From Diadophis punctatus similis (Eukaryota; Chordata; Lepidosauria; Squamata; Dipsadidae), in contig JALIGW010000001.1 of assembly GCA_023053685.1 (NCBI GenBank), forward strand, positions 159,440,547 through 159,504,546: a DNA stretch of 64,000 bases. The letters run 5' to 3'. Position 1 is the stretch's first letter; every line of letters begins with the position of its first letter. This document shows, piece by piece, positions 29,393 to 39,913 of this stretch. A program made the translations under genes and the position numbers. The notes under the pieces are model-generated. The model did not search any database, was not told where the DNA came from, and saw only the letters and a list, made by a program, of their open reading frames with translations.

Positions 29393-29865
29393 TGTTAATG
29401 TATTAGCAGAGTATTCCTTGTGTTACCAAGGTTGTGCATACAGAAACGTTTAGATTGAGATCAGTTGTGAATAAGTACTCAACCACACACAGATACACTA
29501 ACTTGAATTAAAGTTTACTTTAAGAAATAGAATTTTCCTATAAACAGTCCAAAGTCATATACTTAATAGTCATAATGACAATCCAAGTATTATCCAGTAC
29601 AAATACATTTCAGCTATAATACATAACTACAACACAGAGAGAAATGCAGAGCATACATACTCTAGGCCTTGCTCTAATGATAAGCAGAGACTACACTCAG
29701 TAGTAGAGACCAAAGACAAACAGAGAGGGACTCCCAGAGAAATAAGCTGTGAACTCTAGCTCCCTCTTGTGGCAGTCTGCAACATCTCAGCTAAACAGAC
29801 ATATCTGTTAAAAGCTAAAACATATATTGTTCTATCCAATATTAGTTAAGGTCAGAGACCTAACA
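29393..29865 (-). repeat. Copia LTR, left copy (3' LTR of the element)
   Basis: The 473-bp direct repeat of 33848-34320 has TG...CA termini. The two differ near 29488 (CACACAG versus CACAGAG) and near 29849 (TTAAGG versus TTATGG). Confidence 0.93.
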
Positions 29866-29876
29866 TTCTCCCCTTT
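29866..29876 (-). promoter_or_regulatory. Copia polypurine tract
   Basis: On the minus strand AAAGGGGAGAA directly precedes the 3' LTR. This is the expected plus-strand primer site for reverse transcription. Confidence 0.8.
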
Positions 29877-29898
29877 GGGTAGATCAATATATAATACC

Positions 29899-30528
29899 TT
29901 ACATCTTTAAACCATAGTTTTCACAACACTCTTTATGTTTAATTGCACCTTGCGCTTTAGTGAAATGATCTGCAATATTCTGTTCAGTCATGCAGTATTC
30001 CAACTTAACCATTTTATTTTGAACACATTGTCTAACATTCAGATATCTCAAATCAGTATGTTTCGACCTTGTTTTCACAGCTAAACTATTAGCCATACTA
30101 ATGGCAGATTGATTGTCTTCATACACAATAAATGGCTCCTGTACAGTAATTCCTATATCCTTTAACAATTGTTTATAATACACCAATTCTGTACACATTA
30201 ATGATAAACTCGAGAATTCTGCTTCCATAGTGGATAAACTAATATGTTGTTGCCTAATAGATTTCCACCCTATTAAAGCATTACCCAACATTACCACTAT
30301 ACCTGATGTTGATTTGCGAGTCATTGCATCAGTAGCAAAACTTGCATCAGCATATGCAGTTAACACTAATTCATTTCTCGGTTCTAAATATAAAGAATAA
30401 TGTATTGTGTGCTTTAGGTATCTAAGTATTCGTTTAGCTGCTTGCCAATGCCTTTCATTTGGTTCAGCATTATATCTAGCCAGTTGATTTACGCTGTAAG
30501 ATATATCTGGTCTAGACCAATTACTCAA
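29899..30528 (-). CDS. Copia RNase H domain, separated by a frameshift
   Basis: These 209 codons continue the polyprotein in another frame, overlapping the end of the upstream frame by 4 bp. It opens with SNWSRPDISYSVNQLARY, the conserved block after copia RT. It then shows the RNase H signatures YADASFA, STSG, STMEAEF and EDNQSA. The track-style start is a TTG, not an ATG, and homology clearly runs through the junction. This is therefore the broken C-terminal part of Gag-Pol, not a separate gene. The break looks like a single-base loss in a TATT/TGAG context. Confidence 0.9.
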   Translation of the reverse strand: MSNWSRPDISYSVNQLARYNAEPNERHWQAAKRILRYLKHTIHYSLYLEPRNELVLTAYADASFATDAMTRKSTSGIVVMLGNALIGWKSIRQQHISLSTMEAEFSSLSLMCTELVYYKQLLKDIGITVQEPFIVYEDNQSAISMANSLAVKTRSKHTDLRYLNVRQCVQNKMVKLEYCMTEQNIADHFTKAQGAIKHKECCENYGLKM

Positions 30529-33500
30529 TATGAGAGACTACCAATTAGAGACTGATATATCTCCTTATCAAACACAGGACATTTAGTATCACTATTTGTA
30601 AATCCCTGATCCATTGGTGTCTTAGCAGTTTTACAATTCTCCAGGTTATATCTTTTTAACAATTGGCTAATCTTCTTAGCTTGCGAAATTTTGAATCCTC
30701 TATTTGTCTTCATTATATCAAGACCCAAATAATGTTTAATTTCTCCTAAATTTCTAATCTTGAACTTTCTTTGTAATTCAGAAACAATATCATTTGCTTC
30801 TTGTTCAGTCTTTGTTATAATCGCTATATCATCTGTAAATAATAGCAACAGAGAAATCAAACCATCTTTCTCTCTCCTAAATAAACAAGGATCAGCTATA
30901 CCAGCTTTAAAATCCATGGAAACTAATTCTTTTACAATGCATTTATTCCATTCATAACCTGATTGCTTTAAACCATAAAGACTTTTCTTTAATTTCCAAT
31001 AATCATTTTTTCTATCATCTTTTAAACCTAATGGCTTTCTCATATAAATGATATGTTGTAAAGGTGCATGTAGATATGCAGTTTCGACATCTACATGATT
31101 AATTATGCATTTATTTTTAGCTGCCCAAACTAATGCTCCTCTCAATGTATTTGCTCTCAGACTAGGTGCAAATACCTCATCATAATCCTTATCTGATTGA
31201 GCAAATTCCTGAGCAACTAATCTTGCTTTATGGGTAACAGTGCCATCCACACCAGTCTTTAATTTATACACCCATCTGCAACCTATTGCACGTTCACCTG
31301 GTGATAACTTTACATCTTCATATACCTCAAGATCCTTTAAAGATTTTAATTCCTTATTCATAGCTTCCTGCCAAGCTACCTGTTCCTTTGTTGGATACAG
31401 CTTAAGTTCATTATAATTAGACGGTTCCACATTAATCTGGCATACAATACTTGCCTGATATCTATCAGGTGGACGTCTCTCCCTAGTTGACCTCCTAGGC
31501 AATTTAGTACAAGTTGTTGGAATTTCCTCTTCCTTTTCCTCCCCTATCGAGGTATCTTCTACATCACCCATAGATGATTCCTCTATTGAGGATTCTTTCA
31601 CTATCCTATCATCAGTACTATTCTTATCAGAATCATCAGGAAACAATGGATCCTCAACAACGATACTATCTTGTTCCTTGTATTCCTGTTCCAGTTTACT
31701 CCATCCAACATGCTCAAGGAATTTAGCACTTGCACTACAATATACTCTAGTAGTACCTGGCTCCCAGAATCTAAATGATCTATGATTAGATTCATACCCT
31801 ACAAAACATAATTTCCGTGCTCTATGTTGTCCCTTTCGCCTTACTTGTGTGGGAATATGCACCCATGCTGGTGCACCAAATGTATGCAAATAACTAAGAT
31901 TTGGTTTCCTACCATACCAACGAGTAAATGGCAATTCACCAGTTGTTGCATTCACTACATTGTTCAAAACATGGTTAGCACACATTATAGCTTCACCCCA
32001 GAGTCTTTCTGGTAAACCAGAATCTGAAATCATGGTTCGAGACATAGCCTGTAATGTCTGACCTCTTCTTTCAATATGCGCATTATGTTGTGGCCGAAAA
32101 GGAGCAGAACGCTTATGTTCAATACCAGCTCTCTTTAGCATATCTTCAAATCTCTTATTGGTAAACTCAGTACCATTATCTGTTACTAAACTAACCAGTT
32201 TCTTATTCATTTTTCGTTCAACAAACCTTAACCAGTTTACAAAATGCTGATATGTTTCTGTTTTTGTTTTCATCAGATAACAGAAACCATATCTAGAAAA
32301 ATGATCAACTATGCTCAATATATAACAGGCTCCACCTAAACTGGGTTTCTTAGGGCCAATGAGATCAGCAAATACAACCTCTAATGGTTCCTTGGTTTTA
32401 AATCCATTTAACCTGCTTGCAGGAATTACCTTGCTCTTTTCCTGATTGCAAGCATTACAATTTAAATATCTTGCACAAGGTTTTAATTTTATACCATTAG
32501 ATAACTCAACAGTTTTCTTTAAAATTTTGAAATTTAAATGTCCCATACGTCTATGGAGCAAATGAATACATTCGTCATGAGGCTTTCTATTTTCATAAAC
32601 TGAATTGGCCTTATTTAATGGACTATCATGGATAATGTATAAGCCATCATGCAATCTTGCAGTAACTCTTTTACCTTGTTTTTCAATTAAACATTTATCT
32701 CCCTGAAAAGTTACCACAAACCCTGCTTTTACCAATTCTCTGACAGATAGTAAGTTATATATAAGATTAGGTACATATAACATTGGTAAACTTTCATTAA
32801 TACATGAACAATATGCATTACCTTCTCCAGATACTCTCAATTTCCAGCCATTTGCTAATGATACATGCTGTTTACTTTCAGTCATATTAACAAATCTCTC
32901 TTTACTTTTAGTTATACACTGAGATGCTCCACTGTCTATTATCCAGATATCATGGCTTACAGTTTTATTTGTACTTGATATAGCTGCACTAACATCATTA
33001 TAAGCTCTCTGCATATTACTAGCATTCTGCTTTTTACCCTTTTTACAGAATCTGGCTATATGACCTTTAGCCCCACAAGAATAACATTTCCTAACAATAT
33101 AGGCAGTTGAAGACATTTTTTCTTCCTGTGGTGATTTCTCTCTCAGCTGTTTTCTATCTTGCCTTCTTCTAGACTCTTCTAACAGTCTTCCTATTATGCC
33201 AGTCAATGTCAGTTCATCTCTGGTCAAAACTTCCAGTGAAGACACATAATCATCATAAGAGTCATCCAAAGAAGAAAGAATAATATAAACTTGATGCAAC
33301 TCTGAGAAAATCAGTTCTTTTTCATGTAGCTCTTGTAATGTTCTCTTCATAAACTCCAAATGAGCTAACATGTCACCACCTTTTAACAAACGTGCTCTGA
33401 ACAGTTTACGTGTAAGGTGTATGTGCGCACCAACACTATCACGAACATAAAGTCTCTTTAAGGTACTCCAACACTTGGCAGCAGAATCTTCACCATGAAT

Positions 33501-33824
33501 ATGGACCAGTTGCTGATCACTCAGTGTCAGTCCAATAATACTAAGAGCCTTTTCATTATCCCGGTTAAAGGCAGCTATTTTCTTCTTATCTTCATCATTT
33601 GTTGGATCCCAAGCTGTTATATCAGGTGGATTATTAACCACAGTCCATAATCCTTCTTTACGCAAAAGTAAGCTGCACTTCATAGACCAGGAAACATAGT
33701 TAGTTCCATCTAACCTGGTTATCAGGGATAAGCTAGTTGACTGTTCTTGTGCCATTGTTAATTTAACAGTAAACCACAAGTTAGCTGTCTGAGTATGAAA
33801 CTGAATATTCACACTAACTCTCAA
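30525..33824 (-). CDS. Copia Gag-Pol polyprotein (gag, protease, integrase, RT)
   Basis: This 1,099-codon frame encodes the retrotransposon polyprotein. The likely start is the ATG at 33755 (MAQEQST), because the first 23 codons are leader. Numbered from 33824, it has a gag region, a CCHC zinc knuckle at 247-260 (CYSCGAKGHIARFC) and a protease active site DSG at 297-299. An integrase HHCC zinc region spans about 424-459. The integrase core acidic residues are D487, D549 and E585, a D,D35E spacing. The RT has conserved WVYKLK, YGLKQ and FTDDIAI, the last being the catalytic DD box. The frame stops at 30525 inside the conserved link to RNase H, where one base appears missing, so RNase H is out of frame. 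All other key residues seen are present. Confidence 0.93.
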   Translation of the reverse strand: MRVSVNIQFHTQTANLWFTVKLTMAQEQSTSLSLITRLDGTNYVSWSMKCSLLLRKEGLWTVVNNPPDITAWDPTNDEDKKKIAAFNRDNEKALSIIGLTLSDQQLVHIHGEDSAAKCWSTLKRLYVRDSVGAHIHLTRKLFRARLLKGGDMLAHLEFMKRTLQELHEKELIFSELHQVYIILSSLDDSYDDYVSSLEVLTRDELTLTGIIGRLLEESRRRQDRKQLREKSPQEEKMSSTAYIVRKCYSCGAKGHIARFCKKGKKQNASNMQRAYNDVSAAISSTNKTVSHDIWIIDSGASQCITKSKERFVNMTESKQHVSLANGWKLRVSGEGNAYCSCINESLPMLYVPNLIYNLLSVRELVKAGFVVTFQGDKCLIEKQGKRVTARLHDGLYIIHDSPLNKANSVYENRKPHDECIHLLHRRMGHLNFKILKKTVELSNGIKLKPCARYLNCNACNQEKSKVIPASRLNGFKTKEPLEVVFADLIGPKKPSLGGACYILSIVDHFSRYGFCYLMKTKTETYQHFVNWLRFVERKMNKKLVSLVTDNGTEFTNKRFEDMLKRAGIEHKRSAPFRPQHNAHIERRGQTLQAMSRTMISDSGLPERLWGEAIMCANHVLNNVVNATTGELPFTRWYGRKPNLSYLHTFGAPAWVHIPTQVRRKGQHRARKLCFVGYESNHRSFRFWEPGTTRVYCSASAKFLEHVGWSKLEQEYKEQDSIVVEDPLFPDDSDKNSTDDRIVKESSIEESSMGDVEDTSIGEEKEEEIPTTCTKLPRRSTRERRPPDRYQASIVCQINVEPSNYNELKLYPTKEQVAWQEAMNKELKSLKDLEVYEDVKLSPGERAIGCRWVYKLKTGVDGTVTHKARLVAQEFAQSDKDYDEVFAPSLRANTLRGALVWAAKNKCIINHVDVETAYLHAPLQHIIYMRKPLGLKDDRKNDYWKLKKSLYGLKQSGYEWNKCIVKELVSMDFKAGIADPCLFRREKDGLISLLLLFTDDIAIITKTEQEANDIVSELQRKFKIRNLGEIKHYLGLDIMKTNRGFKISQAKKISQLLKRYNLENCKTAKTPMDQGFTNSDTKCPVFDKEIYQSLIGSLSY

Positions 33825-33831
33825 TATCTCT

Positions 33832-33845
33832 CTGGGCCCATAACC
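33832..33845 (-). promoter_or_regulatory. Copia primer-binding site, initiator tRNA-Met anticodon arm
   Basis: The + strand CTGGGCCCATAACC equals 14 nt of the anticodon arm of vertebrate initiator tRNA-Met, ending at about nucleotide 39. The element RNA would therefore be complementary to it. It lies 2 nt inside the 5' LTR, the expected place. Drosophila copia is primed by a 5' half of this tRNA in the same way. Confidence 0.8.
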
Positions 33846-33847
33846 AG

Positions 33848-34320
33848 TGTTAATGTATTAGCAGAGTATTCCTTGTGTTACCAAGGTTGTGCATACAGAA
33901 ACGTTTAGATTGAGATCAGTTGTGAATAAGTACTCAACCACACAGAGATACACTAACTTGAATTAAAGTTTACTTTAAGAAATAGAATTTTCCTATAAAC
34001 AGTCCAAAGTCATATACTTAATAGTCATAATGACAATCCAAGTATTATCCAGTACAAATACATTTCAGCTATAATACATAACTACAACACAGAGAGAAAT
34101 GCAGAGCATACATACTCTAGGCCTTGCTCTAATGATAAGCAGAGACTACACTCAGTAGTAGAGACCAAAGACAAACAGAGAGGGACTCCCAGAGAAATAA
34201 GCTGTGAACTCTAGCTCCCTCTTGTGGCAGTCTGCAACATCTCAGCTAAACAGACATATCTGTTAAAAGCTAAAACATATATTGTTCTATCCAATATTAG
34301 TTATGGTCAGAGACCTAACA
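33848..34320 (-). repeat. Copia LTR, right copy (5' LTR of the element)
   Basis: This 473-bp LTR would carry the promoter for the minus-strand element. It matches the left copy except at about two positions. The target duplication GTGGG follows at 34321. Confidence 0.93.
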
Positions 34321-34879
34321 GTGGGTTCTAACTTACCTCACTGCTGGTTCGCTTCCTCCTGCGCCCAAAAAAACCCTCTGAAAACAATATGGTGACGCAT
34401 GTGTAGTGCCGAAAACTCAGCTTCTGCGCATGCTCAGAAGAAAACAAAATTTTAAAAAATTCAAAAAAAATTCAATTTTTTTTAAAAAAAATATGGTGGC
34501 ACCCATGGACCCGCACCGACCGAACCAGTTCCGTGACATCATTGTGACATCACCAGCGGGTTGCTACTGGTTCAGGCGAACCGGTCTGAACTGGGAGGAA
34601 CCCACCTCTGGCCCAGTAGGCCCGTTTTTTCGCCCTCCCCAGGCTACAGAGGCTTCCCTGGAGCCTGGGGAGGGCGAAAACGGCCTCCCCCACACCCACA
34701 GAAGCCCTCTGGAGACCGGAAACACCCTCTGAGAGCCTCTGCGTGAGCCAAAAATCAGCTGGCCGGCGCATACATGCGCTCTGGAGCATAGCTAGGGCAA
34801 TGGCTCGTGTGCCGGCAGATATGGCTACGTGTGCCACCTGTGGCACGCATGCCATAGGTTCGCCATCACGGACTTAGGT

Positions 34880-36770
34880 CCTCCCAGCAGATGACTGCAT
34901 AGGCAGGCAGCCTATATGCAGCACATTATTCCTGAGACTGGATAGAAGCTCAGGACATTTGCTTTTAAGAGCTGTTTTTCCCAACTGGTATAATTAATTT
35001 CAAAACCCAAATTTCAAAGTTGCACCCAGAAAACAACTTAAAAAGGACGGCATGTTGTTCCTGAGTTTTAAAAGTAAGGCCACTGATATCTGACAGGAAG
35101 ATCTGCTTTGGAAAATATAATAAAGTGTATGCCAAGAGAAAATATTTTTAAGAATTTATGTAAGAAACATCAGCTCTCCTTGTTCCAAACTAAAATCAAG
35201 GTTGGGTCAGTGGAAAGTCTTTTTGAACACAATGAAAAGAAAAGCACTCTTTTCCCTTTCTATTTCAACTACTTGAATATTCCCTGTTCTCTGTTTCAGA
35301 ACAGTTTGCTAACAAGAGTATAAAACAGAAGAGAAATGCCAGCCTTTCAGGAGAAATTTAAAAGAACATATAGATATATTGGGGAGAGGTTAAGTATCGA
35401 ATTTAATAGTTTTTTTAAAAAGAATTATACAAATTAGATATTGCCATTAATGTAGTTTTCTTTACTGATCAACAATATTGATCCCCGTGTGAATCTCTTT
35501 CCAAATAAAACAAAATGAAATAAAACTATCTGGGGAAAAAACTACTTAAATGTTGCAATTGAAAACATTCTTGCAATGTAGGAAGTAAAATGAAATGGAT
35601 TTTTCCCTTATTTGTATGCTTCTGTCAGATGCAGTATCTTTACTTTGGGAATCAGGAAAGCAGGTTAGAAATTGTTATAATTAAACAAAATAAAACCAGT
35701 GGAGTCTCACGTGTCATTTGATGCAATCCTACATGATCAGCTCTCATTTTTTGTTTACAATAATTTCTGAATTGCTTGGTTTTGTTTTTTTAAACATGCA
35801 GATCCAGACCATGGCCAGTTCTGCACTAACCTGGTGTGACAGGAACTGGTGTAATCTTCCAGCCAAAATTTTTTCCTCAGTTCCCCTCACTTGGGACCCT
35901 TTTTTCCTTGCTGGGTTAAAAGTCCTGTGCACCAGCCCTTTAATTCTCGTGCATTTTGCTTTGTTGAAGTACTCACTAAAGTATGAGGACTGACTTATGC
36001 ATGGCTCTTCAGCTTAATTTGCATTGTGTAAACATTATCACAAAAATCATACCCGATATTCCAGAACTTTCCTGTCCCTTCAAGCAGAATTTGGTTCACT
36101 GGAGTCCAGGCTATCACTGGCACAGAATTTGGGAGTGGCCATGGCTCATATAAACCAGAGGATGTGTGTGATTCAGCCTTAGCTTTACGAACCTCTTCCT
36201 TTGCTGACCTCTTGGCACAATCTCAAGGAGCAGGAGAGCACACAGAAAGTTTATTTTCTCACCAATTATATTCAAGGGTGGGTGGGAGAATGTTTGGCTT
36301 ACTGATTGCTCAGAAGAAGTTAGGACCTCAGAGATGCTGCACAAGAGCTGCTTCCAGGTTTCCTCCTGAATTCTTTCACTTGTGTTTTGAATATCATCAT
36401 TTCTTATTTCTTTATTTGGTGTTCAGTGCTATGCAAATTCAATCAGATGATCTGTTTCCTATCTGGCTGCACTCTGTAACCTTTTAAGGCTTGGTCTGTG
36501 GGATGCCAAATGAAGTCAGTGAAGCAGGCAACATTGTTCTGTTCTTCTTTTTTTAAAAAAATACACATTTGTTAGTGAGCATCTGTGGATAGTGCTACAT
36601 TTTACAGAGAAACCAACTGGAGTCATGAATGATACCATGATGGATGAGATGAAGATGCCCCAGAAAGGTTATGTAGCAAGACTGCCAATGACCAAGATGG
36701 ACCAACTATCCCATGTTAAAATCGTTCTTGATACAGTTGGGGATGTTCTCCTCCCATCAAGCAAAACTTG
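34880..36770. other. No gene recognised
   Basis: Open frames at 35718-35993 and 36164-36487 show no domain or splice support. No repeat boundary was identified. Confidence 0.35.
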
Positions 36771-36774
36771 AAGA

Positions 36775-37020
36775 GCCAAGGTGGCGCAGTGGTTAAAGTG
36801 CAGCACTGCAGGCTACTTCAGCTGACTGCTAGTTCAGCAGTTCAGCTGTTCAAATCTCACCGGCTCAAGGTTGACTCAGCCTTCCATCCTTCTGAGGTGG
36901 GTAAAATGAGGACCCAGATTGTTGGGGGCAATATGCTGAACTCTGTAAACCGCTTAGAGAGGGCTGTAAAGCACTATGAAGCGGTATATAAGTCTAAGTG
37001 CTATTGCTATTGCTATTGCT
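36775..37020 (+). mobile_element. tRNA-derived squamate SINE
   Basis: A tRNA-like head has A box TGGCGCAGTGG and B box GTTCAAATC. Then come the body CTCAAGGTTGACTCAGCC and GGGGGCAATATGCTGAA, and a tail of TGCTAT units. Reversed copies lie at 47085-47303 and 51105-51335. Confidence 0.85.
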
Positions 37021-37021
37021 A

Positions 37022-39470
37022 ACTGGTACCTTAGGGAGTTAATAATCAGTACGCAATTCAATGAATCAGATACAAATCTCCACCCAGCTAAAAAACATGA
37101 CCTTGAGTCAGGTCTATTTCTTAGACTATTCTATCTGCCATGTCTGCCATGACATTGCAGAAGACCATTGTATTTCGAGGCAGGTAGTGACATCTTTCAA
37201 TTTCCTTCATATTAAGAAGAGGTCTAGAGTTCTCTGAGTTATGGTGGTGTATAAATGTATTTATTTATTTCTCACTCCTGTTGACAGATAATGATAAGGA
37301 AGAAATCTTAACACAGCTGTAGTATATTAGGGAGGAGCCCAAGAATATTTAAGGTGGTGTACCTGCTTATCTGGACAGTTACCAGAGTCTTAGTCTACAT
37401 TCTAGGTGCAGTCACTTTGCATGACGAACAGGTATACCATCTTGCTAAGATCAGGTCAGGCAATCATGTTAACAAGGCCATGAGGTTTTGTTACCAGGTG
37501 TAAACCAGCCTCTTGGCACAAGATCTGGTGAAAGATAGGGATAAAAGATCCTGATATTGCCTCTTGAATTTGGAGCTTTGAAACAGGCCTTGTGCCAGGT
37601 GCAGTGTGCATTGACTATCTTGGGGTTTCTCTATTATCATTCCACTGGTGCTCTTGATAGTAAAACATATATTTGTTATCATCTCGCTTAGTATGGTATA
37701 TTTTTGTTTTTCTGTTTAAACCTGCCTGGTAATGTTAACAAAAATACTTACTCATTGGTGTGTTTATTGCCTCTGGGTCCTAAAAAAGAATCTTTTTAGG
37801 TTGGACTTTAGCTAACACTAAAGACAGTACCATGATTGCTCCCATGAATTTCTTCAGAAGTGAAAAGGGTTAAGATTTCCTCAAATCAGGCTTGACTCCT
37901 GGTGACCACATAGGCATGTCTATGTTCTATTCTTGTCAACAATGCAGCAGCATTTTGCTGTTCCCTAGTCCTGGGATTAATTTTTAACTTCCGTGTTGAG
38001 CCAGCAGTCCTGGGACTTTTTTGAAGGTTTCCCATCAAAGCATGTCTGATCCTATTTAGCTTTTCAAACCCAGCCAAGGTGCTATATATGGGGCTTTGCC
38101 AAAACATGCACTACAGCTTCCTGCTGTTGAGAAATCCAATCCCTCTTCAAATTACTCCATCCTTCCCTATTCCTTCCCTTCACTGACAGCTGGCATCTTT
38201 TCCAGCATGCTCTGTTTTCATTGGACTGTTTGCATTTTTTATCATGAAAAAGGAAACTTTGAAGAACGTTCTTGTACACGTCTCCTGATTCCATTGATAT
38301 CCTATGCATGACAATCCACTTATGGTAAATAAGCATCTTGTTTAACTCTTAGAATGAGGCTGAAAGACATTATTTTCAACTATGCTTATTAACTGGAGGC
38401 AAATGAGTTCTGTCAAAATTTTCTTGCTTTCTTAACATGTATTTAATGGTGACAGTTTCTATTCATAATCAATATTAGCCAAGTCAGGATAAACCAAGCT
38501 TAGCTTGTTTGATCAGCCAAGGTTAGTTTGGTGATATGACTCTTTGGATGAGCTGTATAATTTTTTTAAAAAATGGTTTTTTTAAAATTAAAGTTATTTT
38601 CTCCCTTTCTTTCTTGGGGGAGAAAATGGGCATTTTATTATAGCTTTAAACTAAGAATCGAAAGTAAGTTTCATTATATTAATGGAAGAAGTCGAAAGGT
38701 ATTCCTTGAAAACATTTGTGTTTTCCTTTCTTTTTGTTTATACTTTTTCATGCTTTCTTCCTTATTCTCTTTTTCCTCTTTATTATTTCTCTTGATTGTT
38801 AGTTTATGTTGAGTTTTTGCTCTGTAAGATGTAATAAAATATTGGAGAGAAAAAATGTAAATAAAAACTATTTATTTTTGTAAGAATGTAAATTCATCGT
38901 TCAAGAAGGATCTATTTCTTAATAGATAATTACAGAACAGATGAGGGGGAGGAGGAAAATTGTCTGCATTTGAATGCATTTAATTCTTTTCAATATTTCC
39001 ATGAGCTTTTAAAGTTTTCTATGTGTACCATTTAAAATAAAGTTCAGATAGTGAGAATTGGAAGTCCCTGAATTGAACCTCATCTATTTGCCTTCCTAAA
39101 TAATTATTCTCTTAACAGACATTTAAAGTGTTGTGAGTTGAAGACCCCAGAGCATCCTATGCATGCCAAAAATCCTATGCATGCCAAAAAGAAGATCATA
39201 AGTGTTTGCTGTTCCTGAATCAAAGGACCCGTAGAGACAAATTCTGCTACATGATCAGTTTGACAATGCTGCCACCCCTTGTCCAAACAATGCTACAAGT
39301 GCAGGTGGTTCATTTTTTTGCTGATATAATTACCTTTTAGCAATGGCTTGCCCAACCCTTTCCATTCCAAGTTGAAACAGTCTAAAGTACAGCTGCATCC
39401 AAGCAGAGAATGGTAGAAAAACTCAGTTGGGAAAATGGCATGGTTCTTTGAAAGATTTAGCTGCAAATGT
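37022..39470. other. Mostly unassigned; one SINE/LINE-like fragment
   Basis: 37885-38095 (TGACTCCTGGTGACCACATAG, CCCAGCCAAGGTG) resembles a reversed tRNA-type SINE related to 57005-57205. The rest has no recognisable gene or element. Confidence 0.4.
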
Positions 39471-39480
39471 TGCCTTAAAG

Positions 39481-39615
39481 CAGAGGTCTTCAAACTTGGC
39501 AACTTTAAGACTTGTGGACTTCAATTTCCAGAATTCTCCAGCCAGCTATGCTGGCTGGAGAATTTTGGGAGTTGAAGTCCACAAGTCTTAAAGTTGCCAA
39601 GTTTGGGGACCCCTG
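39481..39615. mobile_element. Palindromic hAT MITE
   Basis: The ends are CAGAGGTCTTCAAACTTGG and CCAAGTTTGGGGACCCCTG. A perfect duplication CCTTAAAG flanks it (39473-39480 and 39616-39623). The whole element folds on GCCAGCTATGCTGGC. Relatives lie at 43739, 54508 and 55571. Confidence 0.93.
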
Positions 39616-39913
39616 CCTTAAAGAAATAGTATCTGATTAGCCTTGCAAAGGGCGCACACTTCCCAGATAGTATCCTCATTTTCATAGGGGATGGGTGCAT
39701 TTTTCTTCACAGCTCCTTTTGCCCCCTTGATTACTATTTCTTCAAATCATTTCTGTGACCCAAAGTGATTTTGACGCTTTCCTGACAGAGGACAATGGCA
39801 AGCCGACACTTAAAGCAGTGGTTAGAAAAATGAGGATAAATCACAAGTGATTTGAGTTTTCATAACTCCCATGTGAATTTGTAGATCAGGACAAAGATCT
39901 GGATGGATTTAAT

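Larger units (their letters stand above)
29393..34320 (-). mobile_element. Nearly intact Ty1/copia LTR retrotransposon
   Basis: The 4,928-bp element lies in minus orientation. Two 473-bp LTRs (29393-29865 and 33848-34320) begin TGTTA and end TAACA. Read side by side they differ at only about two positions. A 5-bp target duplication GTGGG flanks it (29388-29392 and 34321-34325). A primer-binding site (33832-33845) and polypurine tract (29866-29876) are in place. Domain order is gag, protease, integrase, reverse transcriptase, RNase H, with integrase before RT, which defines Ty1/copia. The near-identical LTRs point to a recent insertion. It sits 10 bp inside a hAT element that itself lies in another hAT. 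Confidence 0.95.
29383..34610. mobile_element. Middle hAT element split by copia
   Basis: It begins CAGGGGTGGG, is interrupted by copia at 29393, resumes at 34321 and ends GAACCCACCTCTG. The flanking 8-mers GCTCAGTA and GCCCAGTA differ at one base. Related copies lie at 5323, 9231, 41928, 53301 and 63312. Confidence 0.85.
29181..34871. mobile_element. Outer hAT element with nested hAT and copia
   Basis: The ends are CAGTGATGGCAAACC and GGTTCGCCATCACGG, with a perfect 8-bp target duplication ACTTAGGT (29173-29180 and 34872-34879). Its own sequence is 29181-29382 and 34611-34871. The middle hAT and copia lie between. It has no transposase gene, so it is non-autonomous. The copy at 53119-53852 is the same composite without copia. 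Confidence 0.9.

Noticed and set aside
30520..30535. Programmed ribosomal frameshift in copia
   Set aside because: The break is deep in pol between RT and RNase H, where copia elements do not use frameshifting. A single-base loss is simpler.
36775..37020. A functional tRNA gene at the SINE head
   Set aside because: A and B boxes are present, but no cloverleaf closes, and the body and tail match two other SINE copies.
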